Source of the DNA: Aldehydirespirator sp965221605 | GTDB lineage: Bacteria > Actinomycetota > Acidimicrobiia > Acidimicrobiales > Aldehydirespiratoraceae | Length of the DNA: 64,000 nucleotides | Direction: 5' to 3' | NCBI GenBank assembly: GCA_965221605.1 | Contig: CBDCSK010000008.1 | Span: 102,038 to 166,037, forward strand | Shown here: one piece after another, positions 16,332-23,767 of the stretch | How the letters are laid out: each line of letters begins with the position of its first letter | How positions within the stretch are numbered: position 1 is the first letter of the stretch | The notes under the pieces: generated by a model | Seen by the model: the letters and a program-made list of their open reading frames with translations, nothing else | The model's database searches: none | Told to the model about the DNA's origin: nothing | Program-made: the position numbers and the translations under genes

Positions 16332-17306
16332 ATGGTTGCCGCCGGGGTCCACATCGTGCCGCTGATGCCGGCGGAGGACGTCATCTCGGTGGCGGTGGAG
16401 GCCGAGCGGCTCGACTACGACTACTGCCTAGTGGCCGACGAGGGCTTCCACCCCGACGTCTACGCCTGCCTGGGGGCCATCGCCCGGGCCACCGAACGGA
16501 TCACCCTGGGCGTGCTGACCAACGGATACACCCGCCATCCGGCCGTGACCGCCGCGGCCGCGGCCACCGTCAACGAGCTGTCGGGCGGGCGGCTCGTGGT
16601 CGTCCTGCTGGCCGGAGGGTCGATGGTGCTGAGCCCGATGGGGATCGAGCGGGCCCGCCCGGCCCGGGTGGTGGCCGACGCTCTGGAGGTGCTCAAGGGG
16701 CTGTGGTCGGGCCGGGAGGTCAGCTGGCAGGGCCAGACGTGCTCCCTCGACCGGGCCCGGCTCGGCATGGGGGCCCAGTCCATCCCGATCTGGATCGCGA
16801 GCCGGGGCCCGCGCCTGCTCGAGCTGGCCGGGCGGCAGGCCGACGGTGTCGTCCTCACCGTCAAGCCCGACCTCGGAGCGGCCCTGAGCCTCGTGGAGGC
16901 GGCCGCCGCGGCCGCGGACCGGCCCGAGCCGAGCCGCTACTACCTCGGCCGGATCTGCTACACGCCCGAGTTGCTGGAGGGTCAGCGCCGCACGCTGTCG
17001 TTCGTGCTGATGGACTCGCCCCGGCGGGTGCTGGAGTCGCTGGGCCTCGCCCCCGGCGAGATCGAGGTGGTGGAGCAGGCCGCGGCCAGCAACCGGCCCG
17101 AGCTCGTGGACGGGCTGGTGACCGGCGATCTGCTGCGGCGCTACCAGGTGTCCGGATCGCCCGGGGAGTGCCGGATGGAGGTGGGGCGGCTGGCTCGCGC
17201 CCACGGCCTGTCGGGGGTGCTGATCGACGCCCTGTCGTCCGATCTCGACGAGAACCTCGCGGTGCTGGCCGACTCGCTGCCCATCATCGCCGGGGCGCGG
17301 CCCTAG
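16332..17306 (+). CDS. LLM-class F420-dependent oxidoreductase (MER-like)
   Basis: A 324-residue luciferase-like protein resembling 5,10-methylene-tetrahydromethanopterin reductase relatives. It has VEAERLDYDYCLVADEGFHP near residues 23-42, TERITLGVLTNGYTRHPAVT, the GGRLVVVLLAGGS loop and IPIWIASRGPRLLELAGRQA near residue 155. The substrate is unknown; F420 rather than FMN is the family expectation. It sits between an SDR and an LsrF-like aldolase, and its stop (TAG 17304) overlaps the -10 box of the aldolase gene. Confidence 0.83.
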   Translation: MVAAGVHIVPLMPAEDVISVAVEAERLDYDYCLVADEGFHPDVYACLGAIARATERITLGVLTNGYTRHPAVTAAAAATVNELSGGRLVVVLLAGGSMVLSPMGIERARPARVVADALEVLKGLWSGREVSWQGQTCSLDRARLGMGAQSIPIWIASRGPRLLELAGRQADGVVLTVKPDLGAALSLVEAAAAAADRPEPSRYYLGRICYTPELLEGQRRTLSFVLMDSPRRVLESLGLAPGEIEVVEQAAASNRPELVDGLVTGDLLRRYQVSGSPGECRMEVGRLARAHGLSGVLIDALSSDLDENLAVLADSLPIIAGARP

Positions 17307-17309
17307 ATT
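17304..17309 (+). promoter_or_regulatory. -10 box of the aldolase gene (leaderless)
   Basis: TAGATT ends 6 bases before ATG 17316; its first three bases are also the stop codon of the upstream LLM gene. Confidence 0.5.
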
Positions 17310-17315
17310 CTTCCC

Positions 17316-18059
17316 ATGGCCTCACGGCAACTCGACCGCATCTTCGGCCCCGACGGGCGGGCGGTGATCATCGCCATGGACCACGGGCTCATCGACGGCC
17401 CCTGCGCCGGCTTCGAGCGGCCCGACGACACCATCGCGGCGGTGGTGGCGGGCGGTCCCGACGCCATCCTGACCTCCTACGGGATCGCCGCCAAGTTCTC
17501 GGCCGAGCTGGAGGGGGTCGGGCTCATCCTCCGCAGCGACGGCTCCGAGAGCAACCTCGGCACGCCCAGCAGCGGTTCGGTCGGGCAGTTCTTCGGGGTC
17601 GAGGACGCCCTCCGGGTCGGAGCCGACGCCTTGGCGGTGACCGCCTTGCCGGGCTCGCCCGCCGAGGCGGCCACGCTCCGCAACCTGGCCCGCACGATCA
17701 GCGAGGCCCACCGGTCGGACCTGCCGGTGATGGCCGAGATGGTGCCCGGCGGCTTCGACTCTCCCCCCGAGCTTCGGGGCCCCGACGCGGTGGCCTTCGC
17801 CGCCCGGCTGGGCGCCGAGCTGGGGGCCGACTTCATCAAGGCGCCCTACTGCCAGGACTTCTCCCGGGTCACCTCTTCGACGTTCGCGCCGGTGGTGATC
17901 CTGGGAGGCTCCAAGGCGTCGGAGGCCGCCACCCTGGCCAATATCCGGGACGCGGTCGATGCGGGCGCGGCCGGCGTGGCCATGGGCCGCAACGTGTTCC
18001 AGAGCGAGAACCCGACGGCCATGACCCGGGCCGTAGTCGCGGCCGTCCATGAAGGCTGA
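17316..18059 (+). CDS. Class I aldolase of the DeoC/LacD/LsrF family
   Basis: A 247-residue TIM-barrel Schiff-base aldolase. It resembles LsrF along its length: RIFGPDGRAVIIAMDHGLID at the N-terminus, DFIKAPYCQDFSR with the Schiff-base Lys near residue 172, VVILGGSKASE, and AMGRNVFQSENP at the phosphate-binding end. LsrF acts on the phosphorylated AI-2 product, and other COG1830 members act on sugar phosphates. An FGGY kinase lies one gene downstream, as LsrK accompanies LsrF in the lsr system. No transporter or LsrR-like regulator is present, so AI-2 processing is only one option. Confidence 0.82.
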   Translation: MASRQLDRIFGPDGRAVIIAMDHGLIDGPCAGFERPDDTIAAVVAGGPDAILTSYGIAAKFSAELEGVGLILRSDGSESNLGTPSSGSVGQFFGVEDALRVGADALAVTALPGSPAEAATLRNLARTISEAHRSDLPVMAEMVPGGFDSPPELRGPDAVAFAARLGAELGADFIKAPYCQDFSRVTSSTFAPVVILGGSKASEAATLANIRDAVDAGAAGVAMGRNVFQSENPTAMTRAVVAAVHEG

Positions 18060-18140
18060 GAGATCAGGCTCGATTTGGGCGGTCCAATCGGGGCTACGGG
18101 TTGAACAACCTCGGCGATCGCGGCCGAAATCACCCAGTCC

Positions 18141-18189
18141 CTTTAGATTCTTTTATATTTGAGCTTCAGATATAAAGTAATATAAAGGA
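18141..18189 (+). promoter_or_regulatory. AT-rich promoter/operator region before the orphan ATPase
   Basis: An island of A/T in ~70% GC surroundings. It contains CTTTTATAT and ATATAAAG as an imperfect inverted repeat (18149-18177), a second direct copy of ATATAAAG, and a strong ribosome site AAAGGAG just before ATG 18193. The base composition points to acquired DNA, and the symmetry could be an operator. Confidence 0.5.
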
Positions 18190-18192
18190 GCT

Positions 18193-19308
18193 ATGGACAA
18201 TCCCTTCGCACCAGGATTCGGTACCCAGCCGCCGTTGCTCGTTGGCCGCGACGGGCTTCTGCGCCGTATCGCGGCGGCAATGGTCGCCGGGCCGAAGCAC
18301 CCCGACACCACGCTGGTAGTCACCGGGGCCAGAGGCACGGGAAAGACGGTACTTCTCAACGCGGCCGAGGCCTCGGCCCGCTCGCGGGGGTGGGCGACCA
18401 TAGCGATGTCGGCCTCAGAAGAAGGAGGTCTGACCCGGAACCTGGCCATGGCCGCATCCGACACGGAGCGCTGGCCGGAACAGTGGAGCCGGCAGGCGGT
18501 CGGCTTCGGGACGGACCTCGAGGGACGCCGACCCCAGCCCACGGGAGGCGCCCGGACGCTTCGCTGGGCACTCACGAGCCTGGCTTCTGCGGCTGCGGAA
18601 AGGAGGGCCGGGGTGCTCATCACCGTGGACGAACTGCAGTCCGTCGAGGCCGAGGACGGCCGGACCTTCGCGAACGCGATCCAGCATGTGGCCCGCCGGG
18701 AGCAGCGGCCGGTGGTGTTCCTCGGCGCCGGGCTCCCCGAGGTGGAGGACACCGTGCTCGCCGACGACGGGATCACCTTCTTCCAGCGGTGCCGCCGCGC
18801 CGTCATCGGCACGATCTCCGACGACGATGTCCGCGTCGCCTTGGAGCGGCCGATCGTCGATGCGGGACGATGGATCGAGCCGGATGCATTGGAGTCAGCG
18901 GTGGAGTCCGCGTCCGGCTTTCCGTTCATGGTCCAGCTCATCGGGTTCCACGCCTGGGAGCGCGCGTCCGCAGCCGTGTCGGCGATCACGGCCGAGGCGA
19001 TGGAAGCGGCCATTGTGGATGCGAGCGACGAAATGGTGGGTCTCGTGATCAGGCCGGTGTGGAAGCGACTCTCCGAGGCTGATCGCCTGTTCCTTCATGC
19101 GATGGCAGTGGACCGCGGCGACAGCAACACCGCGGACATCGCCGGCCGGCTCGGGAAGCCGCCGTCGCATGTCGGCGTTTACCGGTCTCGTCTGATCCGG
19201 GCCGGCGTCATCGCCGGCGCGGGCCACGGCCGGGTGCGGTTCACCCATGAAGCCCTGCGGCGCTGGCTGAGAAGCCGCGACACCGATGCCGACTCGGCTG
19301 ATGTCTGA
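18193..19308 (+). CDS. Orphan AAA/STAND-like ATPase with C-terminal winged helix
   Basis: A 371-residue ATPase. Walker A is GARGTGKT near residue 46, and Walker B is VLITVDELQS near residue 140. An arginine-rich sensor stretch follows, and a C-terminal winged-helix-like domain (LGKPPSHVGVYRSRLIRAGV) ends in VRFTHEALRRWL. The layout matches the DUF2791/Orc1-like ATPase groups often found alone on mobile DNA. It overlaps the FGGY kinase by eight bases and splits an otherwise metabolic operon. Its AT-rich leader suggests acquisition. The function is unknown; a regulatory or defence-like switch is possible. Confidence 0.75.
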   Translation: MDNPFAPGFGTQPPLLVGRDGLLRRIAAAMVAGPKHPDTTLVVTGARGTGKTVLLNAAEASARSRGWATIAMSASEEGGLTRNLAMAASDTERWPEQWSRQAVGFGTDLEGRRPQPTGGARTLRWALTSLASAAAERRAGVLITVDELQSVEAEDGRTFANAIQHVARREQRPVVFLGAGLPEVEDTVLADDGITFFQRCRRAVIGTISDDDVRVALERPIVDAGRWIEPDALESAVESASGFPFMVQLIGFHAWERASAAVSAITAEAMEAAIVDASDEMVGLVIRPVWKRLSEADRLFLHAMAVDRGDSNTADIAGRLGKPPSHVGVYRSRLIRAGVIAGAGHGRVRFTHEALRRWLRSRDTDADSADV

Positions 19309-20518
19309 CGCCTCCCCGCGTGTCGAGGTCGTGCTGGGCCTGGACGCGGGCACCACCTCGGCCAAGGCCGTCGTCGTGCACCGGTCGGGCCGGATCCTGG
19401 CCACCGTCGGATCGGATCCGATCACCACCTGCTCGACGCTGGCCGGCGGCAGCGAGCAGGACCCCGACGAGATCTGGCGGGCCGTGGCCGCCGCGGGCAG
19501 GAGTGCGGTCGGCGCGCTCGACCGGGGGACCACGGTGGCCGCTCTGGCCGTGGCCGCCCAGAGCGGCTCGGTGATCCCGGTGCCGCCCAGCGGCCGCGTC
19601 ACCAGGGCCATCACCTGGATGGACACCCGATCCCGGGCGGTGGTGGAGAGTTGGCCCCACGAGGTCGCCGAGCGGATCAGGGCTGTCAGCGGCTGGGCGC
19701 CCGCGCCGGGGGCCGGCCTGCCGACCATCGCCTGGCTGCAGGCGGCCGGTCCCGACCCGAGCGGGGAGGGGAGTCCGGGCCCCGTGGACCGCTGGGCCTC
19801 GGTGGACGACTACCTCATGTCCCGCCTGACCGGGCGGTGGGCCACCAACCCGTCCAACGCGTCCGGGATGCAGCTGATGGATGTCGGAGCCCGCACCTGG
19901 AGCCCGGAGCTGTTCCGCATCGCCGGCATCGATCAGGACGCGTTGTCGCCGATCCGGGAGTCCGGCACGGTCGCAGGCGCGCTGACAGGCGACACCGCGG
20001 CTGAGCTGGGCCTGGAGGCCGGCACTCCGGTTGTGGTCGGCGGCCACGACCAGGCCTGCGCGGCCCTGGGGCTCGGTGTGGCCGACCCTGGCGACCTGTT
20101 CCTGTCGGCCGGCACCGCGTGGGTCTTGACCCTGGTCACCGACCGCGCCGACGTCGCCGCCCTGCCCTCCAGTCTGAACCTCAGCCCCCACGTGGTGCCT
20201 GGGCGCTGGACCGCGTCGCAGAATCTCGGCGGTCTGGGGGCACTGCTGGCCGACACACCCCCGGCAAGGATGCGAACCGCATTCAAGACCTGTGCCCACA
20301 AGGTGCGCCGGGCCCTCGACGGGGCGGGCGAACTCGCAGGCGGCGGCGAGTTGGTCATGGTGGGAGGCGGGACCCGGTTCGACGAACTCGTCGAGGTGAT
20401 CGCGTCCAGCATCGACCGGACAGTGGTTCCGCGGCCCGATGCCAGTCTGGCGGCCGTCGGCGCGGTCCGGCTGGCCGGGGCGGCCCTAGGGTGGGCGCCC
20501 TTGGGAGACACACCGTGA
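19301..20518 (+). CDS. FGGY-family carbohydrate kinase
   Basis: A 405-residue sugar kinase of the FGGY/actin fold. The phosphate-1 loop is LGLDAGTTSAKAVVV near residue 10, the sugar site ITWMDTRSRAVVE near 104, and VVVGGHDQACAALGLG near 245 carries the catalytic Asp. The adenosine motif GELVMVGGGTRFDELVEVIA is near the C-terminus. ATG 19301 is chosen over 19286 because it begins at a typical short overlap with the ATPase gene. It probably phosphorylates a sugar or polyol whose phosphate is cleaved by the LsrF-like aldolase. It is shorter than most FGGY kinases (~480-500). Confidence 0.86.
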   Translation: MSDASPRVEVVLGLDAGTTSAKAVVVHRSGRILATVGSDPITTCSTLAGGSEQDPDEIWRAVAAAGRSAVGALDRGTTVAALAVAAQSGSVIPVPPSGRVTRAITWMDTRSRAVVESWPHEVAERIRAVSGWAPAPGAGLPTIAWLQAAGPDPSGEGSPGPVDRWASVDDYLMSRLTGRWATNPSNASGMQLMDVGARTWSPELFRIAGIDQDALSPIRESGTVAGALTGDTAAELGLEAGTPVVVGGHDQACAALGLGVADPGDLFLSAGTAWVLTLVTDRADVAALPSSLNLSPHVVPGRWTASQNLGGLGALLADTPPARMRTAFKTCAHKVRRALDGAGELAGGGELVMVGGGTRFDELVEVIASSIDRTVVPRPDASLAAVGAVRLAGAALGWAPLGDTP

Positions 20519-21522
20519 CCGGACCAGTCGTCGCCATCACCATCGGGCGGTCGCACTACCGGCGGATGTTCAGCGCCGCGGCCCTCGATGACCTCGCGGC
20601 CGCCGCCGAGATCGTGCACCATGACGGCGACGAACCGGCGGCCAAGCCGGACCTGCTGGCCGTCCTGGCCGGAGCCGACGCCTGCATCACCGGCTGGGGA
20701 GTGGCCCAGCTCGACGCCGACGTGGTGGCCGCTGCTCCCCGGCTGGGGCACATGGCCCACATGGGCGGCAGCGTCAAGCGCTTCGTGTCCGGCGCAGTGT
20801 GGAACCGGGGCATCAGAGTCACCAGCGCCGCCGTCACCCTGGCCCGGGACGTGGCCGAGACCACTCTCGGGTTGATGATCGTGGGCCGCAAACGGATCTG
20901 GCCCCTCGGACACCACGTGCGCGACGGCGGCTGGCGGGACAGTTCAGCCTGGGACAAATGGGACGCCCGGGAGCTTCACCGCTCGACGGTGGGCCTGGTC
21001 GGCGCGGGCAACGTCGGCCGCCACGTGATCGAGTTGCTCGCTCCCTTCTCGGTGACGATCCTGGTCGCCGATCCGTACCTCAGCGACGACGACGCGGAGT
21101 CGCTCGGTGTGGAAAGGGTCGGGCTCGCCGAACTGATGGAACGCAGCGATGTCGTATCGGTCCATGCCCCGGACACCGCCCAGACCCGGCACATGGTCGG
21201 CGCCGACGAGTTGAGCCGGCTCGGTGACGGCGCCGTGCTGATCAACACCGCCCGGGGCAGCATCATCGACGAGGCCGCCCTCATCGAGGAGCTGGCCACC
21301 GGCCGCATCTTCGCCTTCCTCGATGTGACCGACCCCGAGCCCCCGGCTCCCGACAGCCCACTCCGGCGCTTGGAGAACGTGGTCGTCACCCCCCATATCG
21401 CGGGCTGCATCGACAACTGCCATCGCATGGGAGAGATGGCCGTCGAGGAGGTCTGCCGCTACCTGGCCGGCCGGCCGGCCATCAACGAGATCCGGCCCGA
21501 CATGTTCGACCGGATCGCCTGA
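20515..21522 (+). CDS. D-isomer-specific 2-hydroxyacid dehydrogenase
   Basis: A 335-residue NAD-dependent dehydrogenase. The GTG start overlaps the kinase stop by four bases (GTGA). The nucleotide site is VGLVGAGNVGRHVIEL near residue 160. The catalytic set is visible: Arg in NTARGSIIDE, an acidic residue in DVTDPEPP, and His in VVTPHIAGC. It reduces a 2-keto acid or oxidises a D-2-hydroxy acid. In this operon it could handle the product of the kinase and aldolase steps, which is an inference from order only. Confidence 0.88.
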   Translation: MTGPVVAITIGRSHYRRMFSAAALDDLAAAAEIVHHDGDEPAAKPDLLAVLAGADACITGWGVAQLDADVVAAAPRLGHMAHMGGSVKRFVSGAVWNRGIRVTSAAVTLARDVAETTLGLMIVGRKRIWPLGHHVRDGGWRDSSAWDKWDARELHRSTVGLVGAGNVGRHVIELLAPFSVTILVADPYLSDDDAESLGVERVGLAELMERSDVVSVHAPDTAQTRHMVGADELSRLGDGAVLINTARGSIIDEAALIEELATGRIFAFLDVTDPEPPAPDSPLRRLENVVVTPHIAGCIDNCHRMGEMAVEEVCRYLAGRPAINEIRPDMFDRIA

Positions 21523-21551
21523 GAGGCCTCCGGCCCGACGGGTCTTGCCTG

Positions 21552-22331
21552 TCAGCTGAGGACGAGGCCGCCGTCGACCTCGATGGCCTGGCCGGTGAGG
21601 TAGCGGGCGTCGTCGCTGGCCAGGAAGGCCACCACCCCGGCGATCTCCTCCGGACGGGCCAGCCGCTTGAGCGCGGTGTCGTTGGCTCGCATGTCGAGCC
21701 ACTCATCAGCGGTCATGTCGAGGGTGGCGCCGACCTCGCCGGCCACCTTGCGGACCATGTCGGTCAAGGTGTTGCCCGCGCACACCGCGTTGACGGTGAT
21801 GCCGTGGGGTCCCAGCTCCATCGCGGCCGAGCGGGTGATCCCCACCACCCCGCTCTTGGTGCCCGAGTACTCCGCCGAGTAGGGCCAGCTCGTCTTGGCC
21901 GCCATGGAGGCGATGTTGATGATCGAGCCCCGGCCCTGAGTCGTCATCACGGGCGCGGCCAGGCTGTTGGAGACGAGGACCCCGGTCAGGTTGACGGCCA
22001 CGATGTCCTCCCACCGGTCGAGCGGGATCTGGGACAGGGGCCCGCCGACGTAGATGCCGGCACAGGCCACGAGCACGTCGATACGCCCCCAGGCCCCCTT
22101 GACGATCTCGAATGCGCCGTGCTGGTCGGCCCGCGAGCGCACGTCGCAGGGCAGCGCCAGCGCCTCGACCCCGGCGGCCCGGGCCGCGGCGGCGGTGGCC
22201 TCGTTGTCGGCGTCGTTGATGTCGAGACAGGCGACCCAGGCCCCCTCGGCGGCGAACCGCCGCGCCGTGGCCGCCCCGATCCCGGTAGCCGACCCGGTGA
22301 TCACCACCACCTGGTTCTCGAACCGTCTCAC
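21552..22331 (-). CDS. SDR-family oxidoreductase
   Basis: A 259-residue classical short-chain dehydrogenase with TGSATGIG (~12-19), Asp in VACLDINDAD (NAD+ preference), IINIASMAA with the catalytic Ser and EYSGTK with Tyr/Lys near residue 158. It ends GQAIEVDGGLVLS. The start is GTG 22331 with TAGGGT 6 bases upstream. It converges on the hydroxyacid dehydrogenase and probably works on the same substrate group, although nothing fixes which one. Confidence 0.88.
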   Translation of the reverse strand: MRRFENQVVVITGSATGIGAATARRFAAEGAWVACLDINDADNEATAAAARAAGVEALALPCDVRSRADQHGAFEIVKGAWGRIDVLVACAGIYVGGPLSQIPLDRWEDIVAVNLTGVLVSNSLAAPVMTTQGRGSIINIASMAAKTSWPYSAEYSGTKSGVVGITRSAAMELGPHGITVNAVCAGNTLTDMVRKVAGEVGATLDMTADEWLDMRANDTALKRLARPEEIAGVVAFLASDDARYLTGQAIEVDGGLVLS

Positions 22332-22337
22332 CGTCTG

Positions 22338-22343
22338 ACCCTA
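22338..22343 (-). promoter_or_regulatory. -10 box of the SDR gene (leaderless)
   Basis: TAGGGT on the minus strand ends 6 bases before GTG 22331. Confidence 0.5.
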
Positions 22344-22614
22344 CCAACGCGACCAAGCTCCGCTCCTCGTCCGAGCCACATCCGTGGTCCCTGCGGCCGT
22401 GCCCGACTAGTGAAAGCACGCTTGCCTTATCCCGCGAATGAGGAAAGCAACAGGGCGATTGCTTTACTTGTGCCGCCCATGCAACCGGGGCTGGGCCTCA
22501 TTCGGGGTAGAGCGCTGGGGCGTCCGTCCTATTGGCATGGCAGGCTTCGGTTCCCGTTCGGGCGAGGTGGGCCGTTCCGCGCGGCGCCGCATATCGGATG
22601 CTAGGAAGACACGT
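22344..22614. other. Left border of the defence island, no gene seen
   Basis: About 270 bases without a convincing gene. An ORF from 22438 has protein-unlike composition before 22615. No tRNA, direct repeat or integrase is visible that would mark an attachment site. Confidence 0.4.
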
Positions 22615-22692
22615 ATGCCACGAGGGCGCTCCAAGAAGGCTCAGACTGCGAGCTTCGAGATGCTCGGGTTCGGCAAGGACGGCGAGCCATGA
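22615..22692 (+). CDS. Possible 25-residue leader protein before the HEPN gene
   Basis: A short ORF, MPRGRSKKAQTASFEMLGFG plus five residues, with AGGAAG six bases before its ATG. Its stop overlaps the next ATG (ATGA), so it could couple translation of the HEPN/MNT pair. It may instead be a remnant of a longer gene. There is no recognised family. Confidence 0.35.
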   Translation: MPRGRSKKAQTASFEMLGFGKDGEP

Positions 22693-23111
22693 GACTCGAC
22701 ACGGAGTTCCTGGAACGCTGCATCGTGACCTTGGAGGCGGCGCTCGACCGGATCAGGTCGGCCACTGCCGGCGATGTTGCCTACGACATCCTCCGGGCGG
22801 CTTGCGTGAAGGAGTTCGAGATCATCCAGGAGCAGTGCGGGAGCCTGCTCAAGAAGCGGCTACGGCCCTACTTCGCCTCGAACCAGCAGGCGGACGTACT
22901 GGCGTTCAAGCCGATCTTCCGCCACGCGGCACAGAACGGCCTGATCACCGTCGAGGAGTGCGAGCGCTGGCTGGAGTATCGCGACCACCGCAACCAGACC
23001 GCGCATATGTACGGCGAAGTCTTCGCGGAGGCCACGCTGAAGCTCCTGCCCCGGTTCGTGGCCGACGCCCGGCATCTCGCCGCGACCATCGCGGAACCGT
23101 TCGATGACTGA
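22689..23111 (+). CDS. HEPN-domain protein (HI0074/HepT-like toxin partner)
   Basis: A 140-residue all-helical protein of the nucleotidyltransferase substrate-binding/HI0074 family. The HEPN RNase signature R-x4-H-x-Y is present as RNQTAHMY near residue 97. In the described MntA-HepT (type VII) systems this motif is the RNase active site, and its Tyr is AMPylated by the partner. It overlaps the MNT gene by eight bases. By analogy it is the toxin and the MNT protein the antitoxin. Confidence 0.82.
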   Translation: MRLDTEFLERCIVTLEAALDRIRSATAGDVAYDILRAACVKEFEIIQEQCGSLLKKRLRPYFASNQQADVLAFKPIFRHAAQNGLITVEECERWLEYRDHRNQTAHMYGEVFAEATLKLLPRFVADARHLAATIAEPFDD

Positions 23112-23412
23112 GCGCTTGGACCTGCCCGATCGCTACCGCCGCCAAGTTGAAGCGCTGCTGGCCGAGCATGTCCCCGACGCCGAGGTCTGGGCCTACGGAA
23201 GCCGCGTCAAGGGGCAGAGTCGCCCCGCCAGCGACCTGGACCTGGTGCTGCGCGGCCCCAACTTGGAGCGGATCCCAGCCCGACAGTTGGCTGACCTGGA
23301 AGAGGGCCTCGAGGAGTCCAACATCCCCATACTTGTCCAAGCCCACGACTGGGCCAGACTCCCGACAAGCTTCCACAAACAAATCAAGAAGCAGTATGTA
23401 GTCCTCCGCTGA
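23104..23412 (+). CDS. MNT-type minimal nucleotidyltransferase (antitoxin)
   Basis: A 102-residue minimal nucleotidyltransferase. The active-site motif G-S-x10-D-x-D is intact as GSRVKGQSRPASDLD near residue 31. It starts inside the HEPN gene (ATGACTGA overlap), which is usual for HI0074-HI0073 pairs. It probably AMPylates and neutralises the HEPN protein. The pair borders a type I restriction locus, and such pairs often stabilise defence islands. Confidence 0.85.
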   Translation: MTERLDLPDRYRRQVEALLAEHVPDAEVWAYGSRVKGQSRPASDLDLVLRGPNLERIPARQLADLEEGLEESNIPILVQAHDWARLPTSFHKQIKKQYVVLR

Positions 23413-23767
23413 CCACCAGCGGGACCACCAGCGGCGCTGCCTCGTCATCCTGAACTCGTGGAGCAGATCAAGGCTGATCGCGCCGACCCGACTAGCGCGG
23501 TTCGCTCGAGGGCTCGCAGACCCCGCTGACGCTCCATGTCCCGAGTCGACTCAGGACACGAGGAGCGGGCGGGCGCTGCGGTTGCTTCGTCCCGTCGGTC
23601 GATCTGTCGGATGGCATCGACTGCGGCGCGGCCTGCCTCTGGGTCTTTGGTGGGCATGTGCGGGCGCGCGACCGTGGATTGGTCACCGACGGCTCCGAGC
23701 AGCCGAATGACGAAGTGATCAGCGAGCGACTTGCAGGATGTCGACTGGCTGGTCGGTGCCTGCGGGC
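23413..23767. other. Intergenic debris between the MNT gene and hsdR
   Basis: 355 bases separating two convergent genes. It opens with two direct copies of GACCACCAGCGG and has a 22-base near-palindrome at 23537. A minus-strand ORF of 70 residues (23445-23657, starting MPTKDPEAGRAAVDA) is downstream of hsdR and partly protein-like, but has no recognised family or ribosome site. No terminator with a T-run is seen. Confidence 0.4.
23537..23558. repeat. 22-base near-perfect palindrome
   Basis: TGTCCCGAGTCGACTCAGGA plus CA reads the same on both strands except for one base pair in each arm. It lies between convergent genes, so it could be a terminator stem or a protein site. Confidence 0.45.
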
